From contig NZ_CABVPX010000004.1 of the NCBI RefSeq assembly GCF_902499125.1, positions 278,521 through 342,520 on the forward strand: a DNA stretch of 64,000 bases, given 5' to 3'. The DNA is from Burkholderia arboris. GTDB lineage: Bacteria; Pseudomonadota; Gammaproteobacteria; Burkholderiales; Burkholderiaceae. A program made the translations under genes and the position numbers. The stretch's first letter is position 1. Every line of letters starts with the position of its first letter. Below, in pieces: positions 32,452 to 41,951 of this stretch. Under the pieces are notes generated by a model. That model ran no database searches, was not told where the DNA came from, and was given only the letters and a program-made list of their open reading frames with translations.

Positions 32452-32938
32452 ATGCCGGCTGCGCGGCCTGCCCCTTCGCCGCGAGCGCGAGGCGCCGCCA
32501 GTTGCGCGCCGCATACCGGTGGGCCTGCCGCAACGCGATCCACAGGCCGATCTGCCGCACCGGCCTGAAGAAGCCGCGCGCGCTGAACACGGTGCGCCGC
32601 TCGACCCGCGTGGTGCCGTCGCCAACGGGCGTCAGCGTGAATTCGTCCTCGAGCAGCCCGACCCAGTCGCGGCACCAGACCGTCGACGCCACCATCCGGT
32701 AACGCAGCCGGCGATTCTCGTCGAGCACGAGAATCCGCTGGTCGATCGTGCCGCGATCGGTCGTGCACTGGCGTGTGTTGCCGACGGCCGGCGTGCCTTC
32801 GAGCACGCGGCAGCTGACCGGCTTCGGCACGCCGAGGCGGAACAGCAGCGGCCGCGTGTCGTCCATTCGCGCCTGCAGGAAATGCGGCCACACATGTTCG
32901 GGCCGGCAATCGAACGTCCATTGCGAATGAATTTCCAC
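32405..32938 (-). CDS. SRPBCC-like domain protein
   Basis: A 177-residue protein beginning with GTG 32938, six bases after GGAG. The pattern of an N-terminal strand and helix (EIHSQWTFDCRPEHVWPHFLQ), central strands (RRLRYRMVASTVWCRDW) and a long C-terminal helix fits the START/polyketide-cyclase (SRPBCC) fold. No enzymatic residues can be named. Its tail overlaps the convergent HAD gene by 47 bp. Confidence 0.65.
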   Translation of the reverse strand: MEIHSQWTFDCRPEHVWPHFLQARMDDTRPLLFRLGVPKPVSCRVLEGTPAVGNTRQCTTDRGTIDQRILVLDENRRLRYRMVASTVWCRDWVGLLEDEFTLTPVGDGTTRVERRTVFSARGFFRPVRQIGLWIALRQAHRYAARNWRRLALAAKGQAAQPAFNPGSRAGPRVRSGS

Positions 32939-32997
32939 GACACACTCCTCACGGCTGCCGGTGCGCACATGATGGCACAACCGTCCCGACGCCACCG

Positions 32998-33789
32998 TTA
33001 CTTCACGACCGCTCGCCATGCGCCGCGCGCATAGACGAGCAGCAACGGCAGCAGCGCCAGCGCGAACAGCAGGCTCAGCGCGAGGACCCACACCGGCCAC
33101 GCCTCGGGATTCCCCCGCGCCCAGTAGCGGTAAGGCACGCTCAGGAATCCGATTTCCATCAGCAGTACAGCGAGCGGCACGAACCCGTTCAGCACGGCCG
33201 CCATGCCGAAGCGGGCCGCGCCGTCGATCTTCCACCCGGCCCCGTAAGCCGCGATCAGGTAAATGAAATAGCCGAGCATCGCGACCATCACCGCGCCGCC
33301 GGCCAGCAGGCCGACACTGCGCACGCTGCGTTCGTGCAGTTGACTGGCGCCGGGCGGCAACACCACGTCGATCTTCTCGCCGATTTCCGGCACGCCGCCC
33401 GAGCGAATGTTGCCCGGCAGCACGATCCGCTCGCCATCCGGCATCACGGCTTCCAGGATCGACGTGTACTTGATGCACCGGTAGCGCTCGGTCCGCCCGC
33501 TGCTGTCGCGACGCTCGCAGGTGTCCCACTCGGACTGGTAGGAGACGACGGTCGCCTCGTATTTCGGCGACACCGCCAATGCGTAGAGTTCGTCGCCAAT
33601 CCAGTACGCGAACGGGAAACACAGCGACACCAGGCAAAAGCACACGAGCCACCAGAACGCGACCGCGCCGCCTGCCCCGCCCTTGCCGCCGGTTTGCCGG
33701 CGCACCATGCGCGACGCGAGCCAGTAAGCGGCCACCCCGAATACGACCGCACCGACCACGAACACCTTGCCCGCATGCGTCAAAGCCAT
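32998..33789 (-). CDS. DUF3592-like membrane protein
   Basis: A 263-residue protein with four to five membrane helices: about residues 8-26, 44-64, 160-180, 195-215 and 232-255. Between helices 2 and 3 lies an extracytoplasmic domain (about 70-150) with two Cys (in DTCERR and YRCIKY), likely disulfide-bonded, that resembles DUF3592. Function is unknown. It is transcribed leftwards, about 60 bp before the SRPBCC gene, with which it may be co-transcribed. Confidence 0.7.
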   Translation of the reverse strand: MALTHAGKVFVVGAVVFGVAAYWLASRMVRRQTGGKGGAGGAVAFWWLVCFCLVSLCFPFAYWIGDELYALAVSPKYEATVVSYQSEWDTCERRDSSGRTERYRCIKYTSILEAVMPDGERIVLPGNIRSGGVPEIGEKIDVVLPPGASQLHERSVRSVGLLAGGAVMVAMLGYFIYLIAAYGAGWKIDGAARFGMAAVLNGFVPLAVLLMEIGFLSVPYRYWARGNPEAWPVWVLALSLLFALALLPLLLVYARGAWRAVVK

Positions 33790-33883
33790 CTGCCTTTCCC
33801 CCGATAGCCGGTCGAATCGCCGCCGGCCGTTTTCTCATCCAAGGTGAAACGTGTCGCCGCCGTCGCGACCGGCACGCCGCCTG

Positions 33884-34843
33884 CTATGCCGGCTCGCCGA
33901 CAAACTTCATCGCGCCCGATTCGCCCGACAGCAGCGCACGGTTCGCGTCCGCCGCCGCGCGCAGGTAATCCCACAGCGCGGTCACGCGCCGCAGCTTGCG
34001 CAGATCCTCGCGGCACGTCAGCCAGAAGCACCGCGTGACGACCACGTCGTCCGGCAGCACCGGCACCAGCGCCGGCTGCGTGGCCGCCATGAAACACGGC
34101 AGGATCGCGAGCCCGCCGCCCTGCAGTGCCGCGAAATACTGCGCGATCACGCTCGTCGTGCGCAACCCGGCCGTCGCGCCCGGCACCGCGCGGTCCAGGT
34201 ACAGCAGTTCGTTGCTGAACGCGAGATCGTCGACATAGCTGATGAACGCATGCTGCGCGAGATCGTCCGTGCACGTGATCGGTGCGTGGTTCGCGAGATA
34301 GTCGCGCGTCGCGTAGAGCCGCAACTGGTAATCGCACAACTTCGTGACCACGTAGGGCCCGCGCTCGGGCCGCTCGAGCGTGATCGCAAGATCGGCCTCG
34401 CGCTTCGGCAGGTTGACGAAATGCGGGACCGGCAGCAGGTCGACCGTCACGTGCGGATGCTCGGCGCGAAACTGCGCGAGCTGCGGCGCGAGGAAAAAGC
34501 AGCCGAACCCTTCCGTCGACCCGATCCGCACGTGGCCCGACAGCGCCTCGCCCGTATTCGCGACCTGGTCGCAGGCGGACTGCACGGTCGTCTCCATCGC
34601 GTCCGCGTAGGCCACGAGCCGCTGCCCTTCGGCCGTCAGCGTGAAACCGCCGGAGCGCGACTTGTCGAACAGCAGCGTGCCCATCGCGGCCTCGAGCGCG
34701 CGGATGCGCCGCGCGACGGTCGTGTAGTCGACGCCGAGCCGCTTCGCGGCGCCGCTCGCGCGCTGCGTGCGCGCGACTTCGAGGAAGAAACGCAGGTCGT
34801 CCCAGTTCAGGTTGCCGGAAACCGGCTCGGTGGCATGTCGCAT
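33884..34843 (-). CDS. LysR-family regulator of the MHS-mmsAB operon
   Basis: A 319-residue LysR protein; helix-turn-helix at about residues 18-50 (FFLEVARTQRASGAAKRLGVDYTTVARRI), effector domain at about 100-290. Start ATG 34843 (MRHATEP) was preferred over an ATG at 34906, which lies in the operator-like region. It is divergent from the MHS transporter-mmsA-mmsB operon and the gap contains TGCAT-AA-ATGCA (34888-34899). It likely senses a branched-chain acid such as 3-hydroxyisobutyrate. Confidence 0.85.
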   Translation of the reverse strand: MRHATEPVSGNLNWDDLRFFLEVARTQRASGAAKRLGVDYTTVARRIRALEAAMGTLLFDKSRSGGFTLTAEGQRLVAYADAMETTVQSACDQVANTGEALSGHVRIGSTEGFGCFFLAPQLAQFRAEHPHVTVDLLPVPHFVNLPKREADLAITLERPERGPYVVTKLCDYQLRLYATRDYLANHAPITCTDDLAQHAFISYVDDLAFSNELLYLDRAVPGATAGLRTTSVIAQYFAALQGGGLAILPCFMAATQPALVPVLPDDVVVTRCFWLTCREDLRKLRRVTALWDYLRAAADANRALLSGESGAMKFVGEPA

Positions 34844-34887
34844 CGGCGAGGAAAAAAGGGCGGGAGTCTCCGGGCCGGCCGTCGATA

Positions 34888-34899
34888 TGCATAAATGCA
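34888..34899. promoter_or_regulatory. TGCAT-AA-ATGCA dyad in the LysR/MHS intergenic region
   Basis: A perfect 5-bp inverted repeat with a 2-bp centre lies 45 bp upstream of the LysR start and about 100 bp before the transporter start, within an AT-rich block (34880-34960). It is the best candidate LysR recognition site in this divergent promoter. Confidence 0.45.
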
Positions 34900-35000
34900 C
34901 ATCCAACCGGTTTCTTTATCGGTACATGATGAATCTGCGCATAACTATACTCGACCGTGACCTGCGGACCACGAGCCGCGGCACCCACCACGGAGACACC

Positions 35001-36320
35001 ATGCAGACCCGATCCACCCTCGATGAGCATGCGACAGTCGCGGCGCCGGCACCTGCCCGCACCGCGAAGCACTACCTGCTGGCCGGCTGGGCCAGCATGG
35101 CCGGCACGACGATCGAGTGGTACGACTTCTTCCTCTACGGCACGGCCGCCGCGCTCGTGTTCAACCGCATCTTCTTTCCGTCGCTGGACCCTGTCGTCGG
35201 CACGCTCGCCGCGTTCGGCACGTTCGCGGTCGGCTTCATCGGACGGCCGATGGGCGGCATCGTGTTCGGCCACTTCGGCGACCGGATCGGCCGCAAGTCG
35301 ATGCTGATGATCACGCTGCTGCTGATGGGCGTGCCGAGCATGATCATCGGGCTGATCCCGTCGTACGACAGCATCGGCTACTGGGCCGCCGCGCTGCTGA
35401 TCGCGATGCGCTTCCTGCAGGGGATGGCCGTCGGCGGCGAATGGGGCGGCGCGGTGCTGATGGCCGTCGAGCACGCGCCGAAGGGCCGCAAGGGGCTGTT
35501 CGGCAGCCTGCCGCAAACGGGCGTCGGGCTCGGCCTGATCCTGTCGTCGGTCGCGATGGCCGCGGTCGCCGCGCTGCCGGAAGCCGACATGCTGTCGTGG
35601 GGCTGGCGCGTGCCGTTCCTCGCGAGCATCGCGCTCGTCGGCCTCGGCTGGTTCATCCGCGCGAAGGTGCCCGAATCGCCCGACTTCGAGAAGATGCAGC
35701 GTCAGGGCAAGGCCGAGAAGTCGCCGGTGACGGCCGCGCTGCGCCGCCATCCGCGCGAAGTGCTGACGATCGTCGGCGCGCGCGCCGCCGAGAACACCTG
35801 GTTCTACATGGTCGTCACGTTCGCGCTCGCTTACGCGACGCAGCAACTGCACCTGCCGAAAGCCGAGATGCTGCATGCGATCACGGCCGGCGCCGCGCTG
35901 TCGCTCGTGACGATGCCGCTGTGCGGCCACCTGAGCGACCGCATCGGCCAGCGCCGGATGTTCGCGATCGGCCTCGTGCTGATGTGCGCGTTCGCCGCGC
36001 CGTTCTTCATGATGCTCGGCACGCAGCAGACGTCGTACGCATGGTGGGCGATCGTGCTCGGCCTCGGCGTCGTGTTCCCGATTCTCTATGCGCCGGAATC
36101 GCTGCTGTTCGCGCAGCAGTTCCCGGCGGAAATCCGCTACAGCGGCATCTCGCTGTCGGTGCAGCTGGCCGGCGTGATCGGCGGCGGCTTCGCGCCGATG
36201 ATCGCGACGTCGCTGCTCAAGGCCGGCGGCGGCCAGCCGCACTACGTGATCGCGTACCTCGTCGGCTTCGGCGTGTTCGCGCTCGTGTGCACCGCATTGA
36301 TGCGTCCGGCGCGCGCGTGA
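35001..36320 (+). CDS. MFS transporter, MHS family
   Basis: A 439-residue symporter with twelve predicted helices and the MHS hallmarks TTIEWYDFFLYG (residues 36-47) and GHFGDRIGRK (about 93-102), then GGEWGGA. It is the first gene of a unit with mmsA and mmsB, so it probably brings in 3-hydroxyisobutyrate, methylmalonate semialdehyde precursors or another small branched acid. Start ATG 35001 after CGGAGACACC. It is related to, but clearly different from, the MHS protein at 11063. Confidence 0.88.
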   Translation: MQTRSTLDEHATVAAPAPARTAKHYLLAGWASMAGTTIEWYDFFLYGTAAALVFNRIFFPSLDPVVGTLAAFGTFAVGFIGRPMGGIVFGHFGDRIGRKSMLMITLLLMGVPSMIIGLIPSYDSIGYWAAALLIAMRFLQGMAVGGEWGGAVLMAVEHAPKGRKGLFGSLPQTGVGLGLILSSVAMAAVAALPEADMLSWGWRVPFLASIALVGLGWFIRAKVPESPDFEKMQRQGKAEKSPVTAALRRHPREVLTIVGARAAENTWFYMVVTFALAYATQQLHLPKAEMLHAITAGAALSLVTMPLCGHLSDRIGQRRMFAIGLVLMCAFAAPFFMMLGTQQTSYAWWAIVLGLGVVFPILYAPESLLFAQQFPAEIRYSGISLSVQLAGVIGGGFAPMIATSLLKAGGGQPHYVIAYLVGFGVFALVCTALMRPARA

Positions 36321-36432
36321 GTTCGCCGGCCGCATCCGATCGATTTCAGTTCAGCCTGCTGCCCGCCGTGCGTGACTGCGCGGCGCAAGCAGACGCCCTT
36401 TTTCATCGCCACACCGTTTTCCGGAGAGTTCC

Positions 36433-37959
36433 ATGAACGCCGCAGTTCCCCAGACCACCCTCGCCCTGCCCACCGCCAAGCTGCTGATCGACGGCGCGTT
36501 CGTCGAATCGCAAAGCGCCGAATGGGGCGACATCGTCAATCCCGCGACGCAGGAAGTGATCGGCCGCGTGCCGTATGCGACGCTCGACGAGGTCGACGCC
36601 GCGATCGCGTCCGCGCAGCGCGCGTTCCAGACGTGGAAGACGACGCCGATCGGTGCGCGGCTGCGCATCATGCTGAAGTTCCAGGATCTCGTGCGCCGCA
36701 ATCTCGAGCGGATCGCGCACACGCTGACGGCCGAGCAAGGCAAGACGCTGCCCGATGCACAGGGCGACATCTTCCGCGGCCTCGAAGTGGTCGAGCACGC
36801 ATGCTCGATCGGCACGCTGCAGCAAGGCGAATTCGCGGAGAACGTCGCGGGCGGCGTCGATACCTACACGCTGCGCCAGCCGATCGGCGTGTGTGCGGGC
36901 ATCACGCCGTTCAACTTCCCCGGGATGATTCCGCTGTGGATGTTCCCGATGGCGATCGTCTGCGGCAACACGTTCGTGCTGAAGCCGTCGGAGCAGGACC
37001 CGCTGTCGACGATGCAGCTCGTCGAGCTCGCGATCGAGGCCGGCGTGCCGCAAGGCGTACTGAACGTCGTGCATGGCGGCAAGACGGTGGTCGACCGCCT
37101 GTGCACGCACCCGGACATCAAGGCGATCTCGTTCGTCGGCTCGACGCGCGTCGGCACGCACGTGTACAACCTCGGCAGCCAGCACGGCAAGCGCGTGCAG
37201 TCGATGATGGGCGCGAAGAACCATGCGGTGGTGCTGCCCGATGCGCACCGCGAGCAGTCGATCAACGCGCTCGTCGGCGCGGGCTTCGGCGCGGCCGGCC
37301 AGCGCTGCATGGCGACGTCGGTCGTCGTGCTGGTCGGCAAGGCGCGCGACTGGTTGCCCGAGCTGGTCGAAAAGGCGAAGGCGCTGAAGATCAATGCAGG
37401 CCATGAGCCCGGCACCGATGTCGGCCCGGTCGTGTCGAAGGCCGCGCATGCGCGCATCACCGCGCTGATCGACGAAGGCGTGAAGGCCGGCGCGAAACTC
37501 GAACTCGACGGCCGCGACGTGAAGGTGCCCGGCTACGAGCAGGGCAACTTCGTCGGCCCGACGATCTTCTCGGGCGTGACGACCGACATGTCGATCTATA
37601 CGGAAGAAATCTTCGGGCCGGTGGTGGTCGTGCTCGAAGCCGACACGCTCGACGAAGCGATCGCGCTCGTCAACCGCAACCCGATGGGCAACGGCGTGGG
37701 CCTGTTCACGCAAAGCGGCGCGGCCGCACGCAAGTTCCAGAGCGAGATCGACATCGGCCAGGTCGGCATCAACATCCCGATTCCGGTGCCGGTGCCCTAC
37801 TTCAGCTTCACCGGTTCGCGCGGCTCGAAGCTCGGCGATCTCGGCCCGTACGGCAAGCAGGTCGTGCAGTTCTACACGCAGACCAAGACGGTCACCGCCC
37901 GCTGGTTCGACGACGACGCGACGGCCGGCGGCGTGAACACGACGATCGCGCTGCGCTGA
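36433..37959 (+). CDS. mmsA: CoA-acylating methylmalonate-semialdehyde dehydrogenase
   Basis: A 508-residue aldehyde dehydrogenase. The catalytic Cys is in [13 protein letters not shown] (about residue 292), the NAD-binding [12 protein letters not shown] lies near 236-247, and the N-terminal [15 protein letters not shown] is typical. MmsA converts methylmalonate semialdehyde to propionyl-CoA in valine breakdown and acts also on malonate semialdehyde. Start ATG 36433 follows GGAGAGTTCC. It lies 14 bp before mmsB. Confidence 0.93.
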   Translation: MNAAVPQTTLALPTAKLLIDGAFVESQSAEWGDIVNPATQEVIGRVPYATLDEVDAAIASAQRAFQTWKTTPIGARLRIMLKFQDLVRRNLERIAHTLTAEQGKTLPDAQGDIFRGLEVVEHACSIGTLQQGEFAENVAGGVDTYTLRQPIGVCAGITPFNFPGMIPLWMFPMAIVCGNTFVLKPSEQDPLSTMQLVELAIEAGVPQGVLNVVHGGKTVVDRLCTHPDIKAISFVGSTRVGTHVYNLGSQHGKRVQSMMGAKNHAVVLPDAHREQSINALVGAGFGAAGQRCMATSVVVLVGKARDWLPELVEKAKALKINAGHEPGTDVGPVVSKAAHARITALIDEGVKAGAKLELDGRDVKVPGYEQGNFVGPTIFSGVTTDMSIYTEEIFGPVVVVLEADTLDEAIALVNRNPMGNGVGLFTQSGAAARKFQSEIDIGQVGINIPIPVPVPYFSFTGSRGSKLGDLGPYGKQVVQFYTQTKTVTARWFDDDATAGGVNTTIALR

Positions 37960-37973
37960 CCGGGAGCCCGCAC

Positions 37974-38864
37974 ATGGAAATCGCATTCATCGGACTCGGC
38001 AACATGGGCGGCCCCATGGCCGCCAACCTGCTCAAGGCCGGCCACGCGCTGACGGTGTTCGACCTCGACGCGCACGCGGTCGACGCCGCGGTGCGCGCGG
38101 GCGCGACGGCGGCCGGCTCGCCGCGCGAAGCGGCGGCACGCGGCGCAGTCGTCATCACGATGCTGCCGGCCGCGCAGCATGTGCGCGCGGTCTACCTCGG
38201 CGACGACGGCGTGCTGGCCGGCGCGCGCGCCGGCGCCACGCTGATCGACTGCAGCACGATCGATCCCGGCACCGTGCGCGCGGTGGCCGAAGCCGCGGCA
38301 CAACGCGGCTTCCCGCTCGCCGACGCGCCCGTGTCGGGCGGCACCGGCGGCGCGCAGGCCGGCACGCTGACCTTCATGGTCGGCGCGGACGCCGCGCTGT
38401 TCGAGCGCATCCGCCCCGTGCTGCTCGACATGGGCAAAAACGTCGTGCATTGCGGCGGCACCGGCACCGGGCAAATCGCGAAGATCTGCAACAACCTGCT
38501 GCTCGGGATCTCGATGATGGGCGTGTCTGAATCGATGGCGCTCGGCGCGGCGCTCGGCATCGATCCGGCCGTGCTGGCCGGCATCATCAACACGTCGACC
38601 GGCCGCTGCTGGAGCTCGGACACGTACAACCCGTATCCGGGCGTCAGCGACACGGCGCCGGCCGCGCGCGGCTATGCGGGCGGCTTCGCGGCGAACCTGA
38701 TGCTGAAGGATCTCGGGCTCGCGACCGAAGCCGCACGAAGCGCGCATCAGCCGGTGTGGATGGGCGCGCTCGCGCAGCAGCTCTATCAGTCGATGAGCCA
38801 GCAGGGGCTCGGCACGCTCGACTTCTCCGCGTGCGTGAAGCTGTACGAGGCGCAGCCGGCCTGA
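37974..38864 (+). CDS. mmsB: 3-hydroxyisobutyrate dehydrogenase
   Basis: A 296-residue beta-hydroxyacid dehydrogenase. IGLGNMGGPMAANLLKAGH (residues 6-24) is the NAD-binding motif, DAPVSGGTGGAQAGTL (about 117-132) the substrate loop, and the catalytic Lys is in GQIAKICNN (about 169). It oxidises 3-hydroxyisobutyrate to methylmalonate semialdehyde, the substrate of MmsA just upstream. It ends the operon; a strong hairpin follows at 38891-38930. Confidence 0.93.
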   Translation: MEIAFIGLGNMGGPMAANLLKAGHALTVFDLDAHAVDAAVRAGATAAGSPREAAARGAVVITMLPAAQHVRAVYLGDDGVLAGARAGATLIDCSTIDPGTVRAVAEAAAQRGFPLADAPVSGGTGGAQAGTLTFMVGADAALFERIRPVLLDMGKNVVHCGGTGTGQIAKICNNLLLGISMMGVSESMALGAALGIDPAVLAGIINTSTGRCWSSDTYNPYPGVSDTAPAARGYAGGFAANLMLKDLGLATEAARSAHQPVWMGALAQQLYQSMSQQGLGTLDFSACVKLYEAQPA

Positions 38865-38890
38865 TCCGAACGGCCGACGCCGGACGTACG

Positions 38891-38930
38891 CCGGCCCGCG
38901 ATGTGCGTCAACGCCATCGCGGGCCGGTTT
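38891..38930 (+). terminator. Strong hairpin terminator of the mmsAB operon
   Basis: CCGGCCCGCGATG and CATCGCGGGCCGG form a perfect 13-bp stem with an 11-nt loop, followed by TTT. It starts 27 bp after the mmsB stop. It is one of the clearest intrinsic terminator forms in the window. Confidence 0.8.
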
Positions 38931-38997
38931 GCATGCGGGGGAAGGAAAACGCGGGGGCCGAATCGGGCACGGGCGGCACCGTCACGCCGCCGGTCGT

Positions 38998-39330
38998 TCA
39001 ACCGCGCGGGTTCGATGCCGTCTCGAAGGTCGGATGGCACTCGAACGCGAGTTCGGAGCGCGCGTCGACGCTGGCGCGGCCGGACAGCGACTCCTGCTTC
39101 ATGCTCGCGCGCATCCCGCGCTGCGTGCAGTAGTTGGCGGCTTCGCTGAGGGCCTTTTCATGGGCGTCGGCCCACGACGTCGACATGCCGACCGTGCGGG
39201 TCTTCACGGTGAAAACGTTCGGGTTCGACGTCGCGGCCACGTCGGAAGCGGTCGAACACGCGGCGAGCAAGCATGCAGCAGCCGCAATGGTCAACCATCG
39301 CAGGGTTCGAAAAGAGACTGGAATGGACAT
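38998..39330 (-). CDS. Small lipoprotein, 110 residues
   Basis: A 110-residue protein with a lipoprotein signal peptide: hydrophobic residues 13-24, then lipobox LLAAC with Cys25. The mature part is about 85 residues and contains two further Cys (in NYCTQRG and FECHP), likely a disulfide. The family is not recognised. Start ATG 39330 was chosen as giving a normal signal length; 39348 is an alternative. It converges on mmsB with the terminator between. Confidence 0.7.
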   Translation of the reverse strand: MSIPVSFRTLRWLTIAAAACLLAACSTASDVAATSNPNVFTVKTRTVGMSTSWADAHEKALSEAANYCTQRGMRASMKQESLSGRASVDARSELAFECHPTFETASNPRG

Positions 39331-39557
39331 GGTGGGGGGCAGGCGCACGCCGTTGGACGTGCATTGAGCAACATAGGCGTCAGTATGCCTGCTCGATCGC
39401 CGGAGATCATGCCCCTTTCAGTGAACACATTGTTTCGAATGGTTAAACGATGGCCGGCTCAGGCAAGATTTACAGCCCTCGTCGGCCGCCGTTCTCGTCC
39501 TGCAGGTCATTTCGCCCTGCCCGCACGCCGCGCCGGGCGTTCAGGCCGGCGCGACGC

Positions 39558-41951
39558 TCAATGCGCGCCCGCCTGCCGGATCCGCGCCGATGCTTCCGCC
39601 AGGTTCCGCCACGCCGGCTGCCCCGGCGCGTAGCGCGCCCGGATGTACGCGGCAAGCTCGGCCATCTGGCGGTCGTCGAACGCGTCGCCGAAGCCCGGCA
39701 TGTAGCCGAGCCCGTCGGTGGCCGGCTGGTCGATCCCGTGGTGCAGCACGCGCAGCAGGTTGTCCGGCGTCGCCTGGCTGACGCTCGTGTTGAGCCCCAT
39801 CAGCGGGCGCACGCCGAAATGCCCGACACCGCCCGATTCCGCATGACAGACCGCGCACGCCGCGTCGAACGCGCGGCGGCCGTTCTCGAGGCCGAGCGTC
39901 GCGACGGATTCCGCGCCGCGCGCCTGGCGGGTTGCCGCGTCCGCAGCGACGGCCGCATCGACCGGCGGCGACAGCGACGCCAGATAGTGCGCAATCGCCT
40001 GGACATCGGACTCGGGCAGCGCCGCGAGCCCCGCGACGACGGGCGCCATCGGCCCGGCCGCGACGCCGTGCTGCGCCGAGAAGCCCGTGCGCAGATAGTC
40101 GAACAGCGCGCCTTCGGTCCACGGCACGGGCGAGGCCGGCGACGCGACGAGCGGCGGCGCGGCCCATCCTTCCGCTTCGCCGCCCGACAGGTAGGCCAGG
40201 CCGCCCTTCTCCGCGCCCAGCGCGTTGCGCGGCGTGTGGCATGCGCCGCAGTGCCCGGCGCCGTCGACCAGGTACTTGCCGCGATTCCACATCGCGGAGC
40301 GCGCCGGATCCGGCGCGAACGGCCGCGTGTCGTGATACAGCCAGTTCCAGCCGGCGACGAGACGCCGCTGGTCGAGCGGGAACGGCAGTTTCGTCTTCGG
40401 CGGCACGTGCTTCACCGCCGGCTGCGACATCAGGTACGCATAGAGCGCGAGCAGGTCGGGCTCGCTCAGCTTCGCGAATGCCGTGTACGGAAATGCCGGG
40501 TACAGGTGCGTGCCGTCGCGCGAGATGCCTTCGCGCATCGCGCGTGCGAACGCCGGATACGACCAGGCGCCGATGCCGGTTTCCGGATCGGGCGTGAGGT
40601 TCGTCGTGTAGATCGTGCCGAACGGCGTATCGAGCGCGAGCCCGCCCGCGTTAGTCGCGCCGCCGGGCGCCGTGTGGCACACCGCGCAATCGCCGGCGAG
40701 GGCGACCTGGCGGCCGCGTTCGAGCATCGCCGCGCTCCACATCGCGCCATCCGCGCCGCCGGGTGCAACGGGCGTGATCGGCGCGGGGCCCGGCAGGATC
40801 GCGCACGCCAGCCCGATCAGCCCGCCGACCACGCCGCCCGCGCCACCGCCTGCCAGCCAGCGGCGCCAGCGCGACGTGCGGCGCGGGGCCACGTGCAGCC
40901 CGTCGCCGGCATCAATCGGCACCGGTTGCGCAAGCGCCGCGCGAATGTGCGCGGCATCGAACGGCGGCGCACGAAAACGCACGCCCGTCGCGTCGTACAG
41001 CGCGTTGGCAATCGCGGCCGCGGCCGGCGCCGCCGCCTGTTCGATCCGGCGCGCATCGTGCACGGACAATTCGCCGTGCGCACGGTGCGCCGCCGCGTCG
41101 AACGCCACCAGTTCGTGTGCGATCGCGTCCGGCCGCGCGCCGGCCCCGGTCTCGTCGTGCGCGGGCCGCGCGGACAACCGGGCGCCCAGCACCCGCGAAA
41201 CCGCCGCCTCGATCTGCCACGCGGGCAAGCCGGCCATCGACGCGCCGCCCGGCTCGCCGGCGCCCTGCCCGGCCACGACGCGTCGCACCGCGACGTCGCC
41301 CGTCGCGCGATCGACGTCGAGATCGACGACCCAGGCGGTCCAGTGCGGGTCGCCGTCATCGCGGATATCGCCGGATCGGGCAGCGGGCTCGCCCGCGGGC
41401 TCGCCATCGAACGCAAAGCCGCGGCCGCTGACCCGCGACGGCGCATTCGCGCGGGCCGCGACCGGTGCGCCCCATGCGGCGCGTTCGCTGACCATCCGGA
41501 TCGTCTCGCGCGGCCCCGCATCCCGCGCGGCATCGAGGTGCTGCAGCCGCAACGCGACCGGGTCGCGTCGCAACGCGCCCGCGAGTTCGTCGACGAACGA
41601 TTCGCGGGCAAACACGTGCGCGTGACCGGGAATCGCGCCGTCGGCATCGGCCAGTTCGACCGACGTCTGCGCATGCCGGTAGACGAACGGCGACGCAGAG
41701 CCGGCATCCGCCGGTGCCGCCGCCTCGCGAGACTCGTGCGTGCCCGCGCCGGCCGCCTGCGCGCGATAGCGCCAGGTCGTCATCCGCCCGTCGGGCGCGG
41801 TCCGCGTTTCGATCTCGAACGATGCGTGCGCGGGCGCATCGCCGATCGGCCATTCGTAGCGTGCGCGGTGCGCGCGCAATGCGTCGGCGGCAGCGTCATC
41901 GCGCGTATCGAGCGCCGCAGCGTGCGCCGGCAGGCCCGCGTCATGCTTCAT
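39558..41951 (-). CDS. Tri-haem cytochrome c of nicotinate hydroxylase with decayed molybdopterin domain
   Basis: A 797-residue protein in three parts. Residues 1-345 resemble the C-terminal part of xanthine-dehydrogenase-family molybdopterin subunits (VVDLDVDRATGDVAVRR and ANALYDATGVRFRAPPF align with the intact subunit at 47602), but the GAGE catalytic motif reads RIEQ and the N-terminal two thirds are missing. A membrane segment lies at about 367-388. Three cytochrome c domains follow, with CxxCH at 422-426, 568-572 and 699-703. In known NicB the molybdopterin and three-haem parts are one chain; here this chain keeps only the electron-transfer part. It overlaps nicA by 11 bp. Confidence 0.8.
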   Translation of the reverse strand: MKHDAGLPAHAAALDTRDDAAADALRAHRARYEWPIGDAPAHASFEIETRTAPDGRMTTWRYRAQAAGAGTHESREAAAPADAGSASPFVYRHAQTSVELADADGAIPGHAHVFARESFVDELAGALRRDPVALRLQHLDAARDAGPRETIRMVSERAAWGAPVAARANAPSRVSGRGFAFDGEPAGEPAARSGDIRDDGDPHWTAWVVDLDVDRATGDVAVRRVVAGQGAGEPGGASMAGLPAWQIEAAVSRVLGARLSARPAHDETGAGARPDAIAHELVAFDAAAHRAHGELSVHDARRIEQAAAPAAAAIANALYDATGVRFRAPPFDAAHIRAALAQPVPIDAGDGLHVAPRRTSRWRRWLAGGGAGGVVGGLIGLACAILPGPAPITPVAPGGADGAMWSAAMLERGRQVALAGDCAVCHTAPGGATNAGGLALDTPFGTIYTTNLTPDPETGIGAWSYPAFARAMREGISRDGTHLYPAFPYTAFAKLSEPDLLALYAYLMSQPAVKHVPPKTKLPFPLDQRRLVAGWNWLYHDTRPFAPDPARSAMWNRGKYLVDGAGHCGACHTPRNALGAEKGGLAYLSGGEAEGWAAPPLVASPASPVPWTEGALFDYLRTGFSAQHGVAAGPMAPVVAGLAALPESDVQAIAHYLASLSPPVDAAVAADAATRQARGAESVATLGLENGRRAFDAACAVCHAESGGVGHFGVRPLMGLNTSVSQATPDNLLRVLHHGIDQPATDGLGYMPGFGDAFDDRQMAELAAYIRARYAPGQPAWRNLAEASARIRQAGAH

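Noticed and set aside
33780..36335. Leftward open frame of about 850 codons opposite the MHS transporter
   Set aside because: It overlaps a clear LysR gene and a clear transporter gene on the correct strands; the translation is low-complexity His/Arg/Glu.
39558..41951. Sequencing frameshift as the reason for the partial molybdopterin domain
   Set aside because: The frame is open through the haem domains, the missing N-terminal two thirds are not found in any other frame upstream (nicA lies there), and the intact subunit is a separate gene.
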